The notes beneath the pieces are model-generated. The model was not told the DNA's origin. It did no database searches and saw only the letters and a list, made by a program, of their open reading frames with translations. This document shows positions 24,462 to 33,530 of a stretch of DNA of 64,000 bases, piece by piece. Made by a program: the position numbers and the translations under genes. Each line of letters begins with the position of its first letter. The stretch's first letter is position 1. The stretch spans positions 62,001 to 126,000 of the forward strand of contig JANSWW010000005.1 of assembly GCA_024743275.1 (NCBI GenBank). Direction: 5' to 3'. Source of the stretch: Alphaproteobacteria bacterium (GTDB lineage: Bacteria; Pseudomonadota; Alphaproteobacteria; JANSWW01).

Positions 24462-26012
24462 TTACGGCGTGTAAATCGCCTCGATCAGGAACGGTCCCGG
24501 TGTGGACAGGCCGCGTTTCAAAAGCGCGTCGAGTTCCTCGCCTGTTGTCGCCTTGGCGGCGTCCACGCCCATGCCCCTGGCCATATCGACCCAGTCGAGG
24601 GTCGGCCGGTCGAGCGTCAGCATGTCGATCGCCTTGCGGCCCGGATTCTCCGCCCCGACATTGGTCAGTTCATGCCGCAGGATGGCATAGGACCGGTTGG
24701 CGAAGATCACCACGGTCACGTTGAGATTCTCCCGCGCCATGGTCCATAGCCCCTGGAGCGTGTACATGCCCGAGCCGTCGCCCTCGAGACACAGCACCGG
24801 CCGGTCGGGACAGGCGATGGCCGCCCCGACGGACATGGGAATCCCGTCGCCGATGGCGCCACCGGTCAAATCGAGCCAGTCATGGGGCGGACAGCCCAGT
24901 GTCGCGGCATGGAAGCCACGGCCGGCGGTCACCGCCTCGTTCACCACGATGCCGTTCTCCGGAATGTTGGCCCCGATGCAGGCGGCCAGCTTATCGACGT
25001 CGAGCACGCCCTTGGCCGGTTCCGGGCGGTGGGCGGCCTGCAGCAGCGGTGTGCTGCCGGTGGCGTTGACCAGATCGGCAAGGCGCGCCAGGGCGTCGAG
25101 GTGGTCGTCGTCGGGCCAGGAAACGCGCAGGACGTTGCAGCCCTCCGGTGTTAGCACATTCGGCTTGTTCGGATAGGCGAAGAACGCCACCGGCGGCTTG
25201 GCGCCGACCAGGATCAGGTTGTCCACATCCTTCAGCGCGCCGAGCGCCATATCGACCGGATAGGGCAGCTTGGAGATCGAAACCCGTCCGGCGCCGCGCT
25301 GCAGGCGACCGTTGGAGGTCTGGCAGAGCAGACGGCAGCCGGTTTTCTCGGCGATCCGACCGGCCAGGTGGAGCGCGTCCTCCCGCAGGGCCGAGGCGGT
25401 CAGGAAAAGGACCGTCTGTTTGCCGCCGGTCAGCGCATCGGCGGCCGCGCGCAAGCTCTCCTCGGACACCTTCTCACGGGCCGGCGGCGGCGCGGCGACG
25501 GTCGGCTCCCCACCTTCGTTCCAGGCCGTATCCCCCGGCAGGATCAGGGTCGCGATCTTACCCTGCCCCGTGCGCGCAATGGTGATCGCCTCGGCACCGT
25601 CCCGGGCCACGTCGGCCGCGCTGGTCGAGGTCTTGATCCAATCCGACATCGGCCGGGCCACACCCTCGATATCGCTGGTCAGCGGCGCATCGTGCTCGAT
25701 GTGATAGGTCGCGTGCTCGCCGACGATGTTGACCATCGGCGAATAGGCCTTCTTGGCGTTGTGCAGGTTCGCGATGCCGTTGCCGAGGCCCGGCCCGAGA
25801 TGGAGCAAGGTCGCCGCCGGCTTATCGGCCATCCGGGCATAGCCGTCGGCCGCCCCGGTGACGACCCCTTCGAAGAGGCCGAGGACGCAACGCATCCCGT
25901 CGACGCGGTCGAGGGCGGCGACGAAATGCATCTCCGACGTCCCGGGATTGGTGAAGCAGACATCCACATCGCTCGCCACCAAGGTACGTACCAGACTCTC
26001 GGCCCCGTTCAT
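24462..26012 (-). CDS. Thiamine-diphosphate-dependent enzyme (acetolactate synthase/MdlC-like)
   Basis: 516 residues. The PYR domain has the activating Glu in LFEGVVTGAADGYARM, a central domain follows, and the PP domain has the ThDP motif GDGSGMYTLQGL ending in ANRSY. It is shorter than biosynthetic IlvB, and no small-subunit gene is next to it, so it is probably a decarboxylase or carboligase of unknown 2-oxo acid rather than the branched-chain enzyme. GGAG precedes the ATG. It is the last leftward gene after the envelope cluster, 91 bp from the protease stop. Confidence 0.87.
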   Translation of the reverse strand: MNGAESLVRTLVASDVDVCFTNPGTSEMHFVAALDRVDGMRCVLGLFEGVVTGAADGYARMADKPAATLLHLGPGLGNGIANLHNAKKAYSPMVNIVGEHATYHIEHDAPLTSDIEGVARPMSDWIKTSTSAADVARDGAEAITIARTGQGKIATLILPGDTAWNEGGEPTVAAPPPAREKVSEESLRAAADALTGGKQTVLFLTASALREDALHLAGRIAEKTGCRLLCQTSNGRLQRGAGRVSISKLPYPVDMALGALKDVDNLILVGAKPPVAFFAYPNKPNVLTPEGCNVLRVSWPDDDHLDALARLADLVNATGSTPLLQAAHRPEPAKGVLDVDKLAACIGANIPENGIVVNEAVTAGRGFHAATLGCPPHDWLDLTGGAIGDGIPMSVGAAIACPDRPVLCLEGDGSGMYTLQGLWTMARENLNVTVVIFANRSYAILRHELTNVGAENPGRKAIDMLTLDRPTLDWVDMARGMGVDAAKATTGEELDALLKRGLSTPGPFLIEAIYTP

Positions 26013-26103
26013 TCAGCCACTCCATTCGCTTCGGTTGGGAATTCGCCCATGTGATTTTGCGGGACCATATCGCACCGCCCCGGGAACGAAAGAGCGCGGC
26101 CCC

Positions 26104-26778
26104 TCATGGCTGGATTGCGGCGCGGATGGCCTTGACGGGCAAGGCGAGACCGACGCTTTCACCGTTCACCTGGACCGTGGCGATATGAATCGCGACCAGG
26201 AAGGCGTCGCCATCCAGCGAGGTGAGGATCGGCCCGCCCGAGGCCCCCGGTTCGACCGGACAGGTGTGGATCACCAGCGGCTCGTCCTCGCCGATGATCC
26301 GGCAATCGGTTTGAATGCGGGGCTCGACCCTGGCGGCCCTGCTATAGGCGGCGCTGACCAACCCGGCGTCGGGAACCGGCCCGGTGATAGGGGGAATGCC
26401 GCCGCGCGCCGCGTCGATCGGGGCTTCGAGGGTCAGAACCGCCCAATCATGGGCGAAATTGCCGTGGTTTTCCTTGTCGGTCGCGTCATAGTCCGGCGAC
26501 AGGGCGATCTCGACGGATTTCGCATAGGCGTCGACCCCGTCCTCGTCGAGCCCGGCGGCGAAATGGACGGTGATCGGTCGGAAGACCCTGGTGCCCGACC
26601 GGTTGACAAGGCAATGGGCGGCGGTGAGCACCGTCGCCGGGGCGATCAGGGTCCCCGTGCAGACCGCGCCGGAGGGGGTGATGACCTTGCCGATCGCGAC
26701 TCTCGGATAATCGGTCGCCGCCGCCTGCCCCGCCATAAGGCAGAGGAAGGCCGCGAGCAGGCCCCTAATGCGCCGCAC
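26104..26778 (-). CDS. Secreted trypsin-like serine protease
   Basis: 224 residues. A signal peptide (about 1-21, ending GQAAA) precedes a compact chymotrypsin-fold domain with the triad visible: His in LTAAHCLV, Asp in FAHDWAVL and Ser in PGASGGPIL. Cysteines near the His and before the Ser could form disulfides. It acts in the periplasm or outside. The start overlaps the MMPL transporter gene by 14 bp, so the two are translationally coupled. A protease at the end of a DUF1302/DUF1329/MMPL operon is unusual. Confidence 0.9.
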   Translation of the reverse strand: MRRIRGLLAAFLCLMAGQAAATDYPRVAIGKVITPSGAVCTGTLIAPATVLTAAHCLVNRSGTRVFRPITVHFAAGLDEDGVDAYAKSVEIALSPDYDATDKENHGNFAHDWAVLTLEAPIDAARGGIPPITGPVPDAGLVSAAYSRAARVEPRIQTDCRIIGEDEPLVIHTCPVEPGASGGPILTSLDGDAFLVAIHIATVQVNGESVGLALPVKAIRAAIQP

Positions 26779-29086
26779 GGCCCTTAAACATCTTCCGGAA
26801 GACCAGCATTCCCGCCGGCAGCAGCGCGATGGCGCCGATCATGTTGGCGAGGAACATGAAGGTCAGCAGGATGCCCATATCCGCCTGGAACTGAAGCTCG
26901 GAAAAGGCCCAGGTCGACACCCCGATGGCAAGACACAGGCCCGTCACCAAGACGGCGTTGCCGGAGACTTCCAGGGTCTCGCGATAGGCTTCCGAGAGCT
27001 CCATGCCCTCGTCCAGCAGCGTCTTGAGCCGGCTCATGATGTAAATGCCGTAATCGACGCCGATCCCGACCCCCAGGGCGGCGACCGGCAACGTCTCGAC
27101 CTTGAGGCCGATCTGCAGCCAGGTCATCAGGGCATACGCCATCACCGAGACCAGCGTGAGCGGCATGATGATACAGACCGTCGCCGAGACCGAGCGGAAG
27201 GTCACGAGGCAGAGCGTGATCACGGCGGCGTAGATGTAGATCAGCATCTTCACCTGGTTCTGCTCGACGATCTGGTTGGCGGCCGCCATCACACCCGCCG
27301 GCCCGCTGGCCAGCAGGAAGGTTGTGTCCGGATCGGGGTTGGCGGCTTGATAGGCCTCCACCGCGCCGACCACCCGTTCCAGGGTTTCCGCCCGGTGATC
27401 CTCCAGGAACGTCACCACCGGCATGACGCTGCAATCGCCGTTCAACAGACCCGTCGACGTGTCGACCGAGCGGATGGCAAGGGACAGCGCCTGCGGGTCG
27501 CGCGGCAGGATCCGCCAGGCGGGATGCCCCTCGCCCCACCCGGCGTTGATGATCTTTGCCACCTGCGGCAGCGACAGCGTCGATTGCGCGCCCTCGAGAT
27601 TGGAGAGGTCCCAGGCCAGATCGTCGATGTTGCTCATCACCTGGTAATCGACACAGGCATCGGGCTTGGTCTCGGCGACCACGGTCAGATAATCTAGGCT
27701 GATCGCGAAATGCTCCGAGATATAGGCGACATCCTGGTTGAACCGGCTGTCGGGCCTCAAGGTCGGGACGCCCTCCTGAAGATCGCCGATCGGCAGCTTC
27801 GAGCCCTCGACCGTTCCCACCCCGTAGAGCACCACCGCGAGTAAGAGGGACACGGCGGCGGCCTTCGGCGTCGCCAGCCCCGCGACCCGGTCCCACAGCT
27901 TGCCCCGCATCGCCTGACCGGACCGCGCCCGCTGAACGTATTTATCGCCGAGATTGATGCCGGACAGCAGCAGCGGCACCGCCAGCATGTTGGTGATGAT
28001 CACCACTCCGACGCCGATCGAGGCGGTGATCGCCAATTCCTGGATCATCTCGATGTCGATCAAGAGGATCGTCAGGAAACCGATGCAATCGCTGGCAAGC
28101 GCGATCCCGCCCGGCACCAGCAGGCGGCGGAGCGCGCCCCGTGTCGCCATCTTGCAGGTCTCGCCCCCTTCGACCCGGGCGCCGACGGCGTTGATCATCT
28201 GAACCCCATGGCTGACCCCAATGGCGAAAACCAGGAAGGGTGCCAGGATCGACATCGGGTCGATTCCGTAACCGAGGGTGACCAACGCGCCCAGGGTCCA
28301 GATCACCGCGACCACGGAGCACAACAACGGGATCATGGTCAGCCGAACGCTGTGGGTGAAGATCCGCACCAGGACGGCGGTGATGACGAAGGCGATCGCG
28401 AAGAAGATCACCACCTCGGTGACGGCGCTGGCGATATCCCCGACGATCTGGGCGAACCCGACGATGTGGATCTCCGTCCTGTCGGTGCTGAACGCCTCCC
28501 GGATATCGGTCTCCAGTTGCTTGGCGACGCTGAGATAGTCGAGACGCTCGCCGGTCCGGGGATCGATCTCCACCAATTCCGCCTCGACCATGGCGGCGGT
28601 GAAGTCGTTGGCGACCAGGCGTCCGACCTCGTTCGATTTCAGGATGTTGATCTGGACCCGGGCGATGTCCTCCGGCGTGTTCTGGAACTCCGCCGGGACC
28701 ACATTACCCCCGGTGAACCCGCCCTCGACAATCTCCATGAACCGGACATTGGGCGTGAAGATCGAACGCACCGTCGAACGGTCGACCCCGGGCAGGAAGA
28801 AGACCGCGTCCGTGACATCCTTCAAGGTGGCGAAAAAGTCCGGGTTGAAGATGTCGCCGTCCTTCGATTCGACGGCGATCAGCAGCCGGTTCGCGCCGCC
28901 GAACAGGTCCTTATGCTCGATATAGGTCTGAATATAGGGGTGGCTCTTCGGCAGGTGCTTCGCAAAGCCGGCGTCGATTTTGAGCTGGGTCGCCTGATAG
29001 GCGAAGAACACCGTCAACAGCGCGAAGAGGGCCAGTAGAACCGGTTTCGCGCGGAAGATACCGTCCGTGATGCGGTCCAGCATCAT
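26765..29086 (-). CDS. MMPL/RND-family exporter
   Basis: 773 residues with the RND layout: one N-terminal helix, a large periplasmic loop, a block of five or six helices (about 215-400), then the repeat of loop and helices at the C-terminus. The first core block contains the GYGIDPMSILAPFLVFAIGV region typical of MMPL/sterol-sensing-like exporters. It probably moves a lipid or other amphiphile across the envelope. The ATG overlaps the stop of the YCF48-like gene as ATGA. Substrate not predictable. Confidence 0.92.
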   Translation of the reverse strand: MMLDRITDGIFRAKPVLLALFALLTVFFAYQATQLKIDAGFAKHLPKSHPYIQTYIEHKDLFGGANRLLIAVESKDGDIFNPDFFATLKDVTDAVFFLPGVDRSTVRSIFTPNVRFMEIVEGGFTGGNVVPAEFQNTPEDIARVQINILKSNEVGRLVANDFTAAMVEAELVEIDPRTGERLDYLSVAKQLETDIREAFSTDRTEIHIVGFAQIVGDIASAVTEVVIFFAIAFVITAVLVRIFTHSVRLTMIPLLCSVVAVIWTLGALVTLGYGIDPMSILAPFLVFAIGVSHGVQMINAVGARVEGGETCKMATRGALRRLLVPGGIALASDCIGFLTILLIDIEMIQELAITASIGVGVVIITNMLAVPLLLSGINLGDKYVQRARSGQAMRGKLWDRVAGLATPKAAAVSLLLAVVLYGVGTVEGSKLPIGDLQEGVPTLRPDSRFNQDVAYISEHFAISLDYLTVVAETKPDACVDYQVMSNIDDLAWDLSNLEGAQSTLSLPQVAKIINAGWGEGHPAWRILPRDPQALSLAIRSVDTSTGLLNGDCSVMPVVTFLEDHRAETLERVVGAVEAYQAANPDPDTTFLLASGPAGVMAAANQIVEQNQVKMLIYIYAAVITLCLVTFRSVSATVCIIMPLTLVSVMAYALMTWLQIGLKVETLPVAALGVGIGVDYGIYIMSRLKTLLDEGMELSEAYRETLEVSGNAVLVTGLCLAIGVSTWAFSELQFQADMGILLTFMFLANMIGAIALLPAGMLVFRKMFKGRAAH

Positions 29087-30069
29087 GTTCCGCCCTCCGG
29101 CGCCGAGAGTGGGATCGGGACGAAGTCGAGAGCCGCCCCGTCGAGATGGCCGATACCCTGTTCGCCCACCGCCAAAACCCTACCCGCGTCGTCGACCCCG
29201 ATCCCGGCGATGTCCTCCCGGTCGTTCCGTTGGACCGGCGTAAAGGTCCCGGCCTCGGGCGCGAAGCGGAGCACCGCGCCCGCGCGCCCGGCCACCAGGA
29301 CGGTCCCGTCGTCGAGCGCCACGGAGTCGAGCAGCGCGGCGTCGGTCCCGCTGTCCCTTGTAGTGAAGGTTTCACCCTCCCCTTCGAGGAAGGCATTGCC
29401 CTCAAGCCCATAGCTCAGAAGCCGGCCATCCGGCAGCACGATCCCACCAAACAGGCTGCCGCCATAGGGGACGTCCAACCGGCGCCAGGGAGCGTCCAGA
29501 TCGTCGGTCCGCCAGAGTGTTCCGAATTCGCCGATGATGGTGACACCCGCCGCCCCGTGACGGGTCAGGGCATAGAAATGGGGGGCGTCGAGGTCGATAT
29601 CCCGCAACTCCCACGTCATCCCGCCGTCCCGACTCACCAGGAACAGACCGAAACCGCCGGAGGCAATCACCGTATCGCCGTCGAGCCAGAGCAGATCGAG
29701 GATCGGCGCGCCCCAGTCCGGATCGCGATAGGTCACCTCCCACCGCGCACCGCCATCGGTAGAGCGGAGAATCTGGGCGTCATGGGCACCGACGAGGATC
29801 GTCTCGCCGGAAACGGCGACGGTCGTCAGCAGACGGTCGGTCGGCATGAGGATCTGACGGACCGTTTCCCGACCCGTCAGCAAATGCCCTCTGGCCCCCA
29901 CGGCGATGAGGCCACCGTCCAGGGGCGCGACGTCCAACAGCAGGGAACTGGCGGCCAAGGGCGCATGGCGCGATCCCGACCCCTCCTCCGCCGCCGCGTC
30001 CAGGGATACCGTGCACAGCGGCAGGGATACGGCGGCCAGCAAGGCCACCGAGCGCAGAAGCCGGATCAC
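29083..30069 (-). CDS. YCF48/BNR-type beta-propeller protein, exported
   Basis: 328 residues. A signal peptide (about 1-27) is followed by repeated segments of the type ILRSTDGGARWEV, FLVSRDGGMTWEL and LWRTDDLDAPWRRL, which form the blades of a YCF48/sialidase-like propeller. It is encoded between the DUF1329 and MMPL genes and is probably a periplasmic partner of that exporter. Photosystem assembly, the namesake role, is not relevant here. Translation is coupled to the MMPL gene. Confidence 0.85.
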   Translation of the reverse strand: MIRLLRSVALLAAVSLPLCTVSLDAAAEEGSGSRHAPLAASSLLLDVAPLDGGLIAVGARGHLLTGRETVRQILMPTDRLLTTVAVSGETILVGAHDAQILRSTDGGARWEVTYRDPDWGAPILDLLWLDGDTVIASGGFGLFLVSRDGGMTWELRDIDLDAPHFYALTRHGAAGVTIIGEFGTLWRTDDLDAPWRRLDVPYGGSLFGGIVLPDGRLLSYGLEGNAFLEGEGETFTTRDSGTDAALLDSVALDDGTVLVAGRAGAVLRFAPEAGTFTPVQRNDREDIAGIGVDDAGRVLAVGEQGIGHLDGAALDFVPIPLSAPEGGT

Positions 30070-30091
30070 GGGGAGACCTCCCGGGCGGCTA

Positions 30092-31492
30092 TTATCGGTT
30101 ACCGCGCCGCCGGAGCGCCTGAGGCGTGAAATCCTGCTCCGAGAATTCGACGTCGAAGTCGTAAGGCGCCCGGTCGTTATCGAGGCCCAGGGCCAGATAG
30201 CGCCCGTTCTGCAGGTCGTAGAAGGCCAGCATGGTGTCCCAGATCATCGGAACCTCGTAGTGATTGATGACATGGGCCTCGCCGACCCGCCAGATCTCGC
30301 CGCGGGCGTCATAGTTGTCGACCGCGAGGATCTGCCAGCTGTCCTCGTCCAGATAGAACGTCCGCCGGGCATAGATATGGCTGGTGCCGGGCTTCAGGGT
30401 GGCCTCGACGACCCAAACGCGATGCAGTTCGTAGCGCAGATGATCTGGATTGAGGTGGCCGGCCATGACGATATCGTCGACATCGAGATCGCCGCTGTGG
30501 AGCCGGTAGGAGTTATAGGGAACGATGATCTCCTGCCGTCCCTTCAACTCCCACTCGTAGCGGTCCGGGGCGCCGTTGAACATGTCGAAATCGTCGGTCG
30601 TCCGCTGACCGTCCGAGGCCGTGCCCGGATTGTCATAGGCGATGTTCGGCGCCCGCCGCACCCGGCGCTGACCGGGGTTATAGGTCCAGGCGTTCCGGGG
30701 TTCGACGACCTGGTTCAGGCTCTCATGAACCAGCAGAATGGTCCCGGCGAGACGGGCCGGCGCCGTCACTTCCTGCAGGAAATAGGCAAGCCGGTTGTTG
30801 ATCGAGTCGAGGGTCGCCCCCTCTTTCTGATAGAGCCAGTGGATGCTCTCCTCGATGTTCACCAGGGTGTAGGCCCCGTCCGGGGTCGGCGAGACCTGAC
30901 CGACCGTGCGGGTCAGATCGCTGCCGCGATAACGCAGAATATGGTTCCAGATCGCTTCCAGTCCGTTTTGCGGAATCGGGAAGGCGATCGATTCGGCGGC
31001 ACCGGTCACCCCATTGCCGCCCGGGACGAGTTCGGCGGTCGTGGCGTTCTCGATGGCCTTGTCGTAGATCCGTTGCGGATAGGCGGCACTGCGGCGGGTC
31101 GGGTAGACCGGCATGCGCCAGCTATTGGGATAGCGGGCGAACATCGCCTTGTGCCCTTCGGTCAATTGGGCGGCGTGCTCCTGGACGTTGGACGCGTCGA
31201 TGGTGAAGCGGGGCGAATCACCGGCGAACGGGTCCGGGTGCCGGTCGCCCTCCTGATAACCGGCCGGCGGCGTCGTGATTCCGCCGGTCCATTCCGGGAT
31301 GGTGCCGTCGGCGTTCCCGGCGCGGATCGCGCCCATGGGCGTGAGTTCCCCGGTCAGTTTGGCGGCCTCCTCGGCGGTGACCTTGGCCAGCGCCGGGCCG
31401 GAAGCGGGGATGGTGGTGAGCAACGCGCCGAGCAGCAGCGGCGTCAGGCTTGGCGTCAGTCTCAGGCCGGTCAACAGGGTCCGGTGGGTCAT
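30092..31492 (-). CDS. DUF1329 protein, exported, putative lipid-binding
   Basis: 466 residues from the ATG at 31492, which has GGAG seven bases upstream; an ATG four codons earlier lacks a site. A signal peptide (to about residue 36) precedes the DUF1329 domain, with early motifs LTPMGAIRAGNADGTIPEW and the C-terminal part RGEIWRVGEAH. As I recall, DUF1329 is related to LolA/LolB-type lipid carriers, which suits a periplasmic shuttle between the MMPL pump and the outer-membrane-type DUF1302 protein. That role is inferred from co-occurrence. Confidence 0.88.
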   Translation of the reverse strand: MTHRTLLTGLRLTPSLTPLLLGALLTTIPASGPALAKVTAEEAAKLTGELTPMGAIRAGNADGTIPEWTGGITTPPAGYQEGDRHPDPFAGDSPRFTIDASNVQEHAAQLTEGHKAMFARYPNSWRMPVYPTRRSAAYPQRIYDKAIENATTAELVPGGNGVTGAAESIAFPIPQNGLEAIWNHILRYRGSDLTRTVGQVSPTPDGAYTLVNIEESIHWLYQKEGATLDSINNRLAYFLQEVTAPARLAGTILLVHESLNQVVEPRNAWTYNPGQRRVRRAPNIAYDNPGTASDGQRTTDDFDMFNGAPDRYEWELKGRQEIIVPYNSYRLHSGDLDVDDIVMAGHLNPDHLRYELHRVWVVEATLKPGTSHIYARRTFYLDEDSWQILAVDNYDARGEIWRVGEAHVINHYEVPMIWDTMLAFYDLQNGRYLALGLDNDRAPYDFDVEFSEQDFTPQALRRRGNR

Positions 31493-31553
31493 GGATCGCT
31501 CCATTGCAAAAGAAGTCGGGTTGAAGCCTCGGTTCGATGTCTACGGCACGGGC

Positions 31554-33353
31554 TTAGAAGGAATAACTCACGGAAGCCGCGACGAAATCCCGGTCGCTGA
31601 GGAGGTTGAAGTCCCCGCCCCCGAAATAGTTCGTGTAGCTGATCCGGCCGTTCCACGAATTGAGATAATTCGCGGACAGGCTAAGCGTCACGATCTTGCG
31701 GCCGTCGACGAAGTTGGCGACCGGCGCCGGGGTCGTCCCGCTCACGTCGTGGGAAAACGCGACCTGCGGCGTCAGGGTCACGGCCCCGATGGCGTTGTTG
31801 AAGCTGGCGTTCGCCAACAGACGATAACCCCAGGAGAAGTCGTTCGCGAACCCGTCGGTCTGGGTTTCGGGTTGAAGTCCGGCCAGGGTGAAAAAGGGAT
31901 TACCGCTGGTGAAGGTGCCCGCTCCCTCGTAGCGCAGTTCGTCCTCGCCCGGGAGGTCCGGCACCCAGGTGAAGCCGGCCTCGCCGACGACAACGATCTG
32001 ATCGGCGCCGAAGTTCGGGCCGAACACCCGGGACAGGGTGGCCTGGGCCTGGAACACATCGTGCTCCCGATAGCCCTGGATTTCCTCGCCGAATCCGAAG
32101 CTGCCGACCTGGTTCTGGCCGAAGGCCGCGGCGCTGGGATCAACGGCCGCCAGCGGGGTCAGGGCCGCGAAGAGCAACTCGACGTCGTCGACCTGCAACG
32201 GCTGGTCCACCCGCCAGGACCCTTCCCCGGCCAGCGCCCAACCGGTGTTACCGACCGTCGTGTTGAAGGAAACGCCGAGCTGGTCGATGTCCTCCGGATA
32301 CTCCCGGAAGTAACGGGCGGACGAAGAGTAGTCACCCGCCAGAACGCCCTGAAGGGAGCCGGTCTGCGCGCTGATCAGCGGCAGGCGGGAATGCAGCCGC
32401 GTCCAGTAGAAGCCGAATTCGGTGTCGTTGAGCTCGGGCGAGTAGTAGCGCAGGGCCAAACCGAACTGCCCCTCGTCCTGGGCCTTGCGATCATCGGCCC
32501 TCGGGACGTTGGCGCACACCGGGGGATTGACGCACGCACCGACCGGATCATCGGCCGCGACGATGGGCTGGCCGAAACCGAGATGGACGAATTGGCCGCC
32601 GGGACTGGCGAAGTCGTTGGTGGAGAAGTACGTCCCCTCCGGCTCGATCTCGGTCTGTCGCCAGGCGAGCTGGTAGAAGCCCTCGACCGAGAAGTTGTTG
32701 GTGATATCGATGCCGATATCGACCGCTGGGATCGGCTCGAGCGCGTCCCGCACCTCGGCACCGGCGACCCGCAGCCGACTGACATCCACAGGGTTGATGG
32801 CATTGATGCCGTTCTGGATGAAGGTGCTCTCACCCCAATTGATGACCTGCTGCCCGACCCGGACCGTCATCGGCCGGTCGACCACATCGAAGTCACCGGT
32901 GAGATAGAGGTCCTGTAGCCTGAAATCGCGGCCCACATAGCGCTCGGCCGTGGACGTCAGCTCGGTTCGCTCCGTGTCCATGTTCATGACGGCGGCGTCA
33001 TAAAAATAGTTGAAGCGGGTGAAGAAGCTGAAGTTCTCCCAATTGACCAGCAGTTCATGGCGCGCCGAGGCGTTGAGCGAATAGATATCGCCCTGATCGT
33101 AGTTCAGATTGCCATTGTCGCCGTTGATCGAATTGGCAGCTCCGCCGTTCTGAACGCCGACAAGGTCGTCGTCCCGCTCCCCGGCCCGGACACCGACACC
33201 GACCGATACGGTGGTGTCGATCGAGCCGTCGATCCCGGTTTCCTTGCTTCGGAAATCGATGGCGTGGGCGGCGCCTGCGACATAAACGGTCCCGAAAAGC
33301 CCCACACAGGTCAGCCCCAAAACGGCGCTGCGTGCCCCCAGATGCAGTTTCAC
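31554..33353 (-). CDS. DUF1302 outer-membrane-type protein
   Basis: 599 residues from a GTG at 33353 preceded by GGAGGAAGG. A signal peptide ends near AHAIDF. The rest is rich in alternating aromatic/polar strands and ends in a beta-signal-like VSYSF, as expected for an outer-membrane barrel. DUF1302 proteins nearly always sit beside DUF1329 genes, as here. It likely forms the outer-membrane part of an amphiphile transport path. It is the first gene of the envelope operon, 177 bp after the acyl-CoA synthetase stop. Confidence 0.88.
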   Translation of the reverse strand: MKLHLGARSAVLGLTCVGLFGTVYVAGAAHAIDFRSKETGIDGSIDTTVSVGVGVRAGERDDDLVGVQNGGAANSINGDNGNLNYDQGDIYSLNASARHELLVNWENFSFFTRFNYFYDAAVMNMDTERTELTSTAERYVGRDFRLQDLYLTGDFDVVDRPMTVRVGQQVINWGESTFIQNGINAINPVDVSRLRVAGAEVRDALEPIPAVDIGIDITNNFSVEGFYQLAWRQTEIEPEGTYFSTNDFASPGGQFVHLGFGQPIVAADDPVGACVNPPVCANVPRADDRKAQDEGQFGLALRYYSPELNDTEFGFYWTRLHSRLPLISAQTGSLQGVLAGDYSSSARYFREYPEDIDQLGVSFNTTVGNTGWALAGEGSWRVDQPLQVDDVELLFAALTPLAAVDPSAAAFGQNQVGSFGFGEEIQGYREHDVFQAQATLSRVFGPNFGADQIVVVGEAGFTWVPDLPGEDELRYEGAGTFTSGNPFFTLAGLQPETQTDGFANDFSWGYRLLANASFNNAIGAVTLTPQVAFSHDVSGTTPAPVANFVDGRKIVTLSLSANYLNSWNGRISYTNYFGGGDFNLLSDRDFVAASVSYSF

Positions 33354-33530
33354 GCTGCCTTCCTCCCTCATGATGGGGCCTCTTTATCGGGCCCGTTCTC
33401 TTTGTGTCCCAATTCTACGGAAAACGGCGTCGACCGTCCCGCAAAAAGAGCATTAGCGTCACGAAATTGAAAAATATCCGCCACGCACGCTTGACGCAAG
33501 CGTAAACCGAATCGCGGAAACGTCATCCAG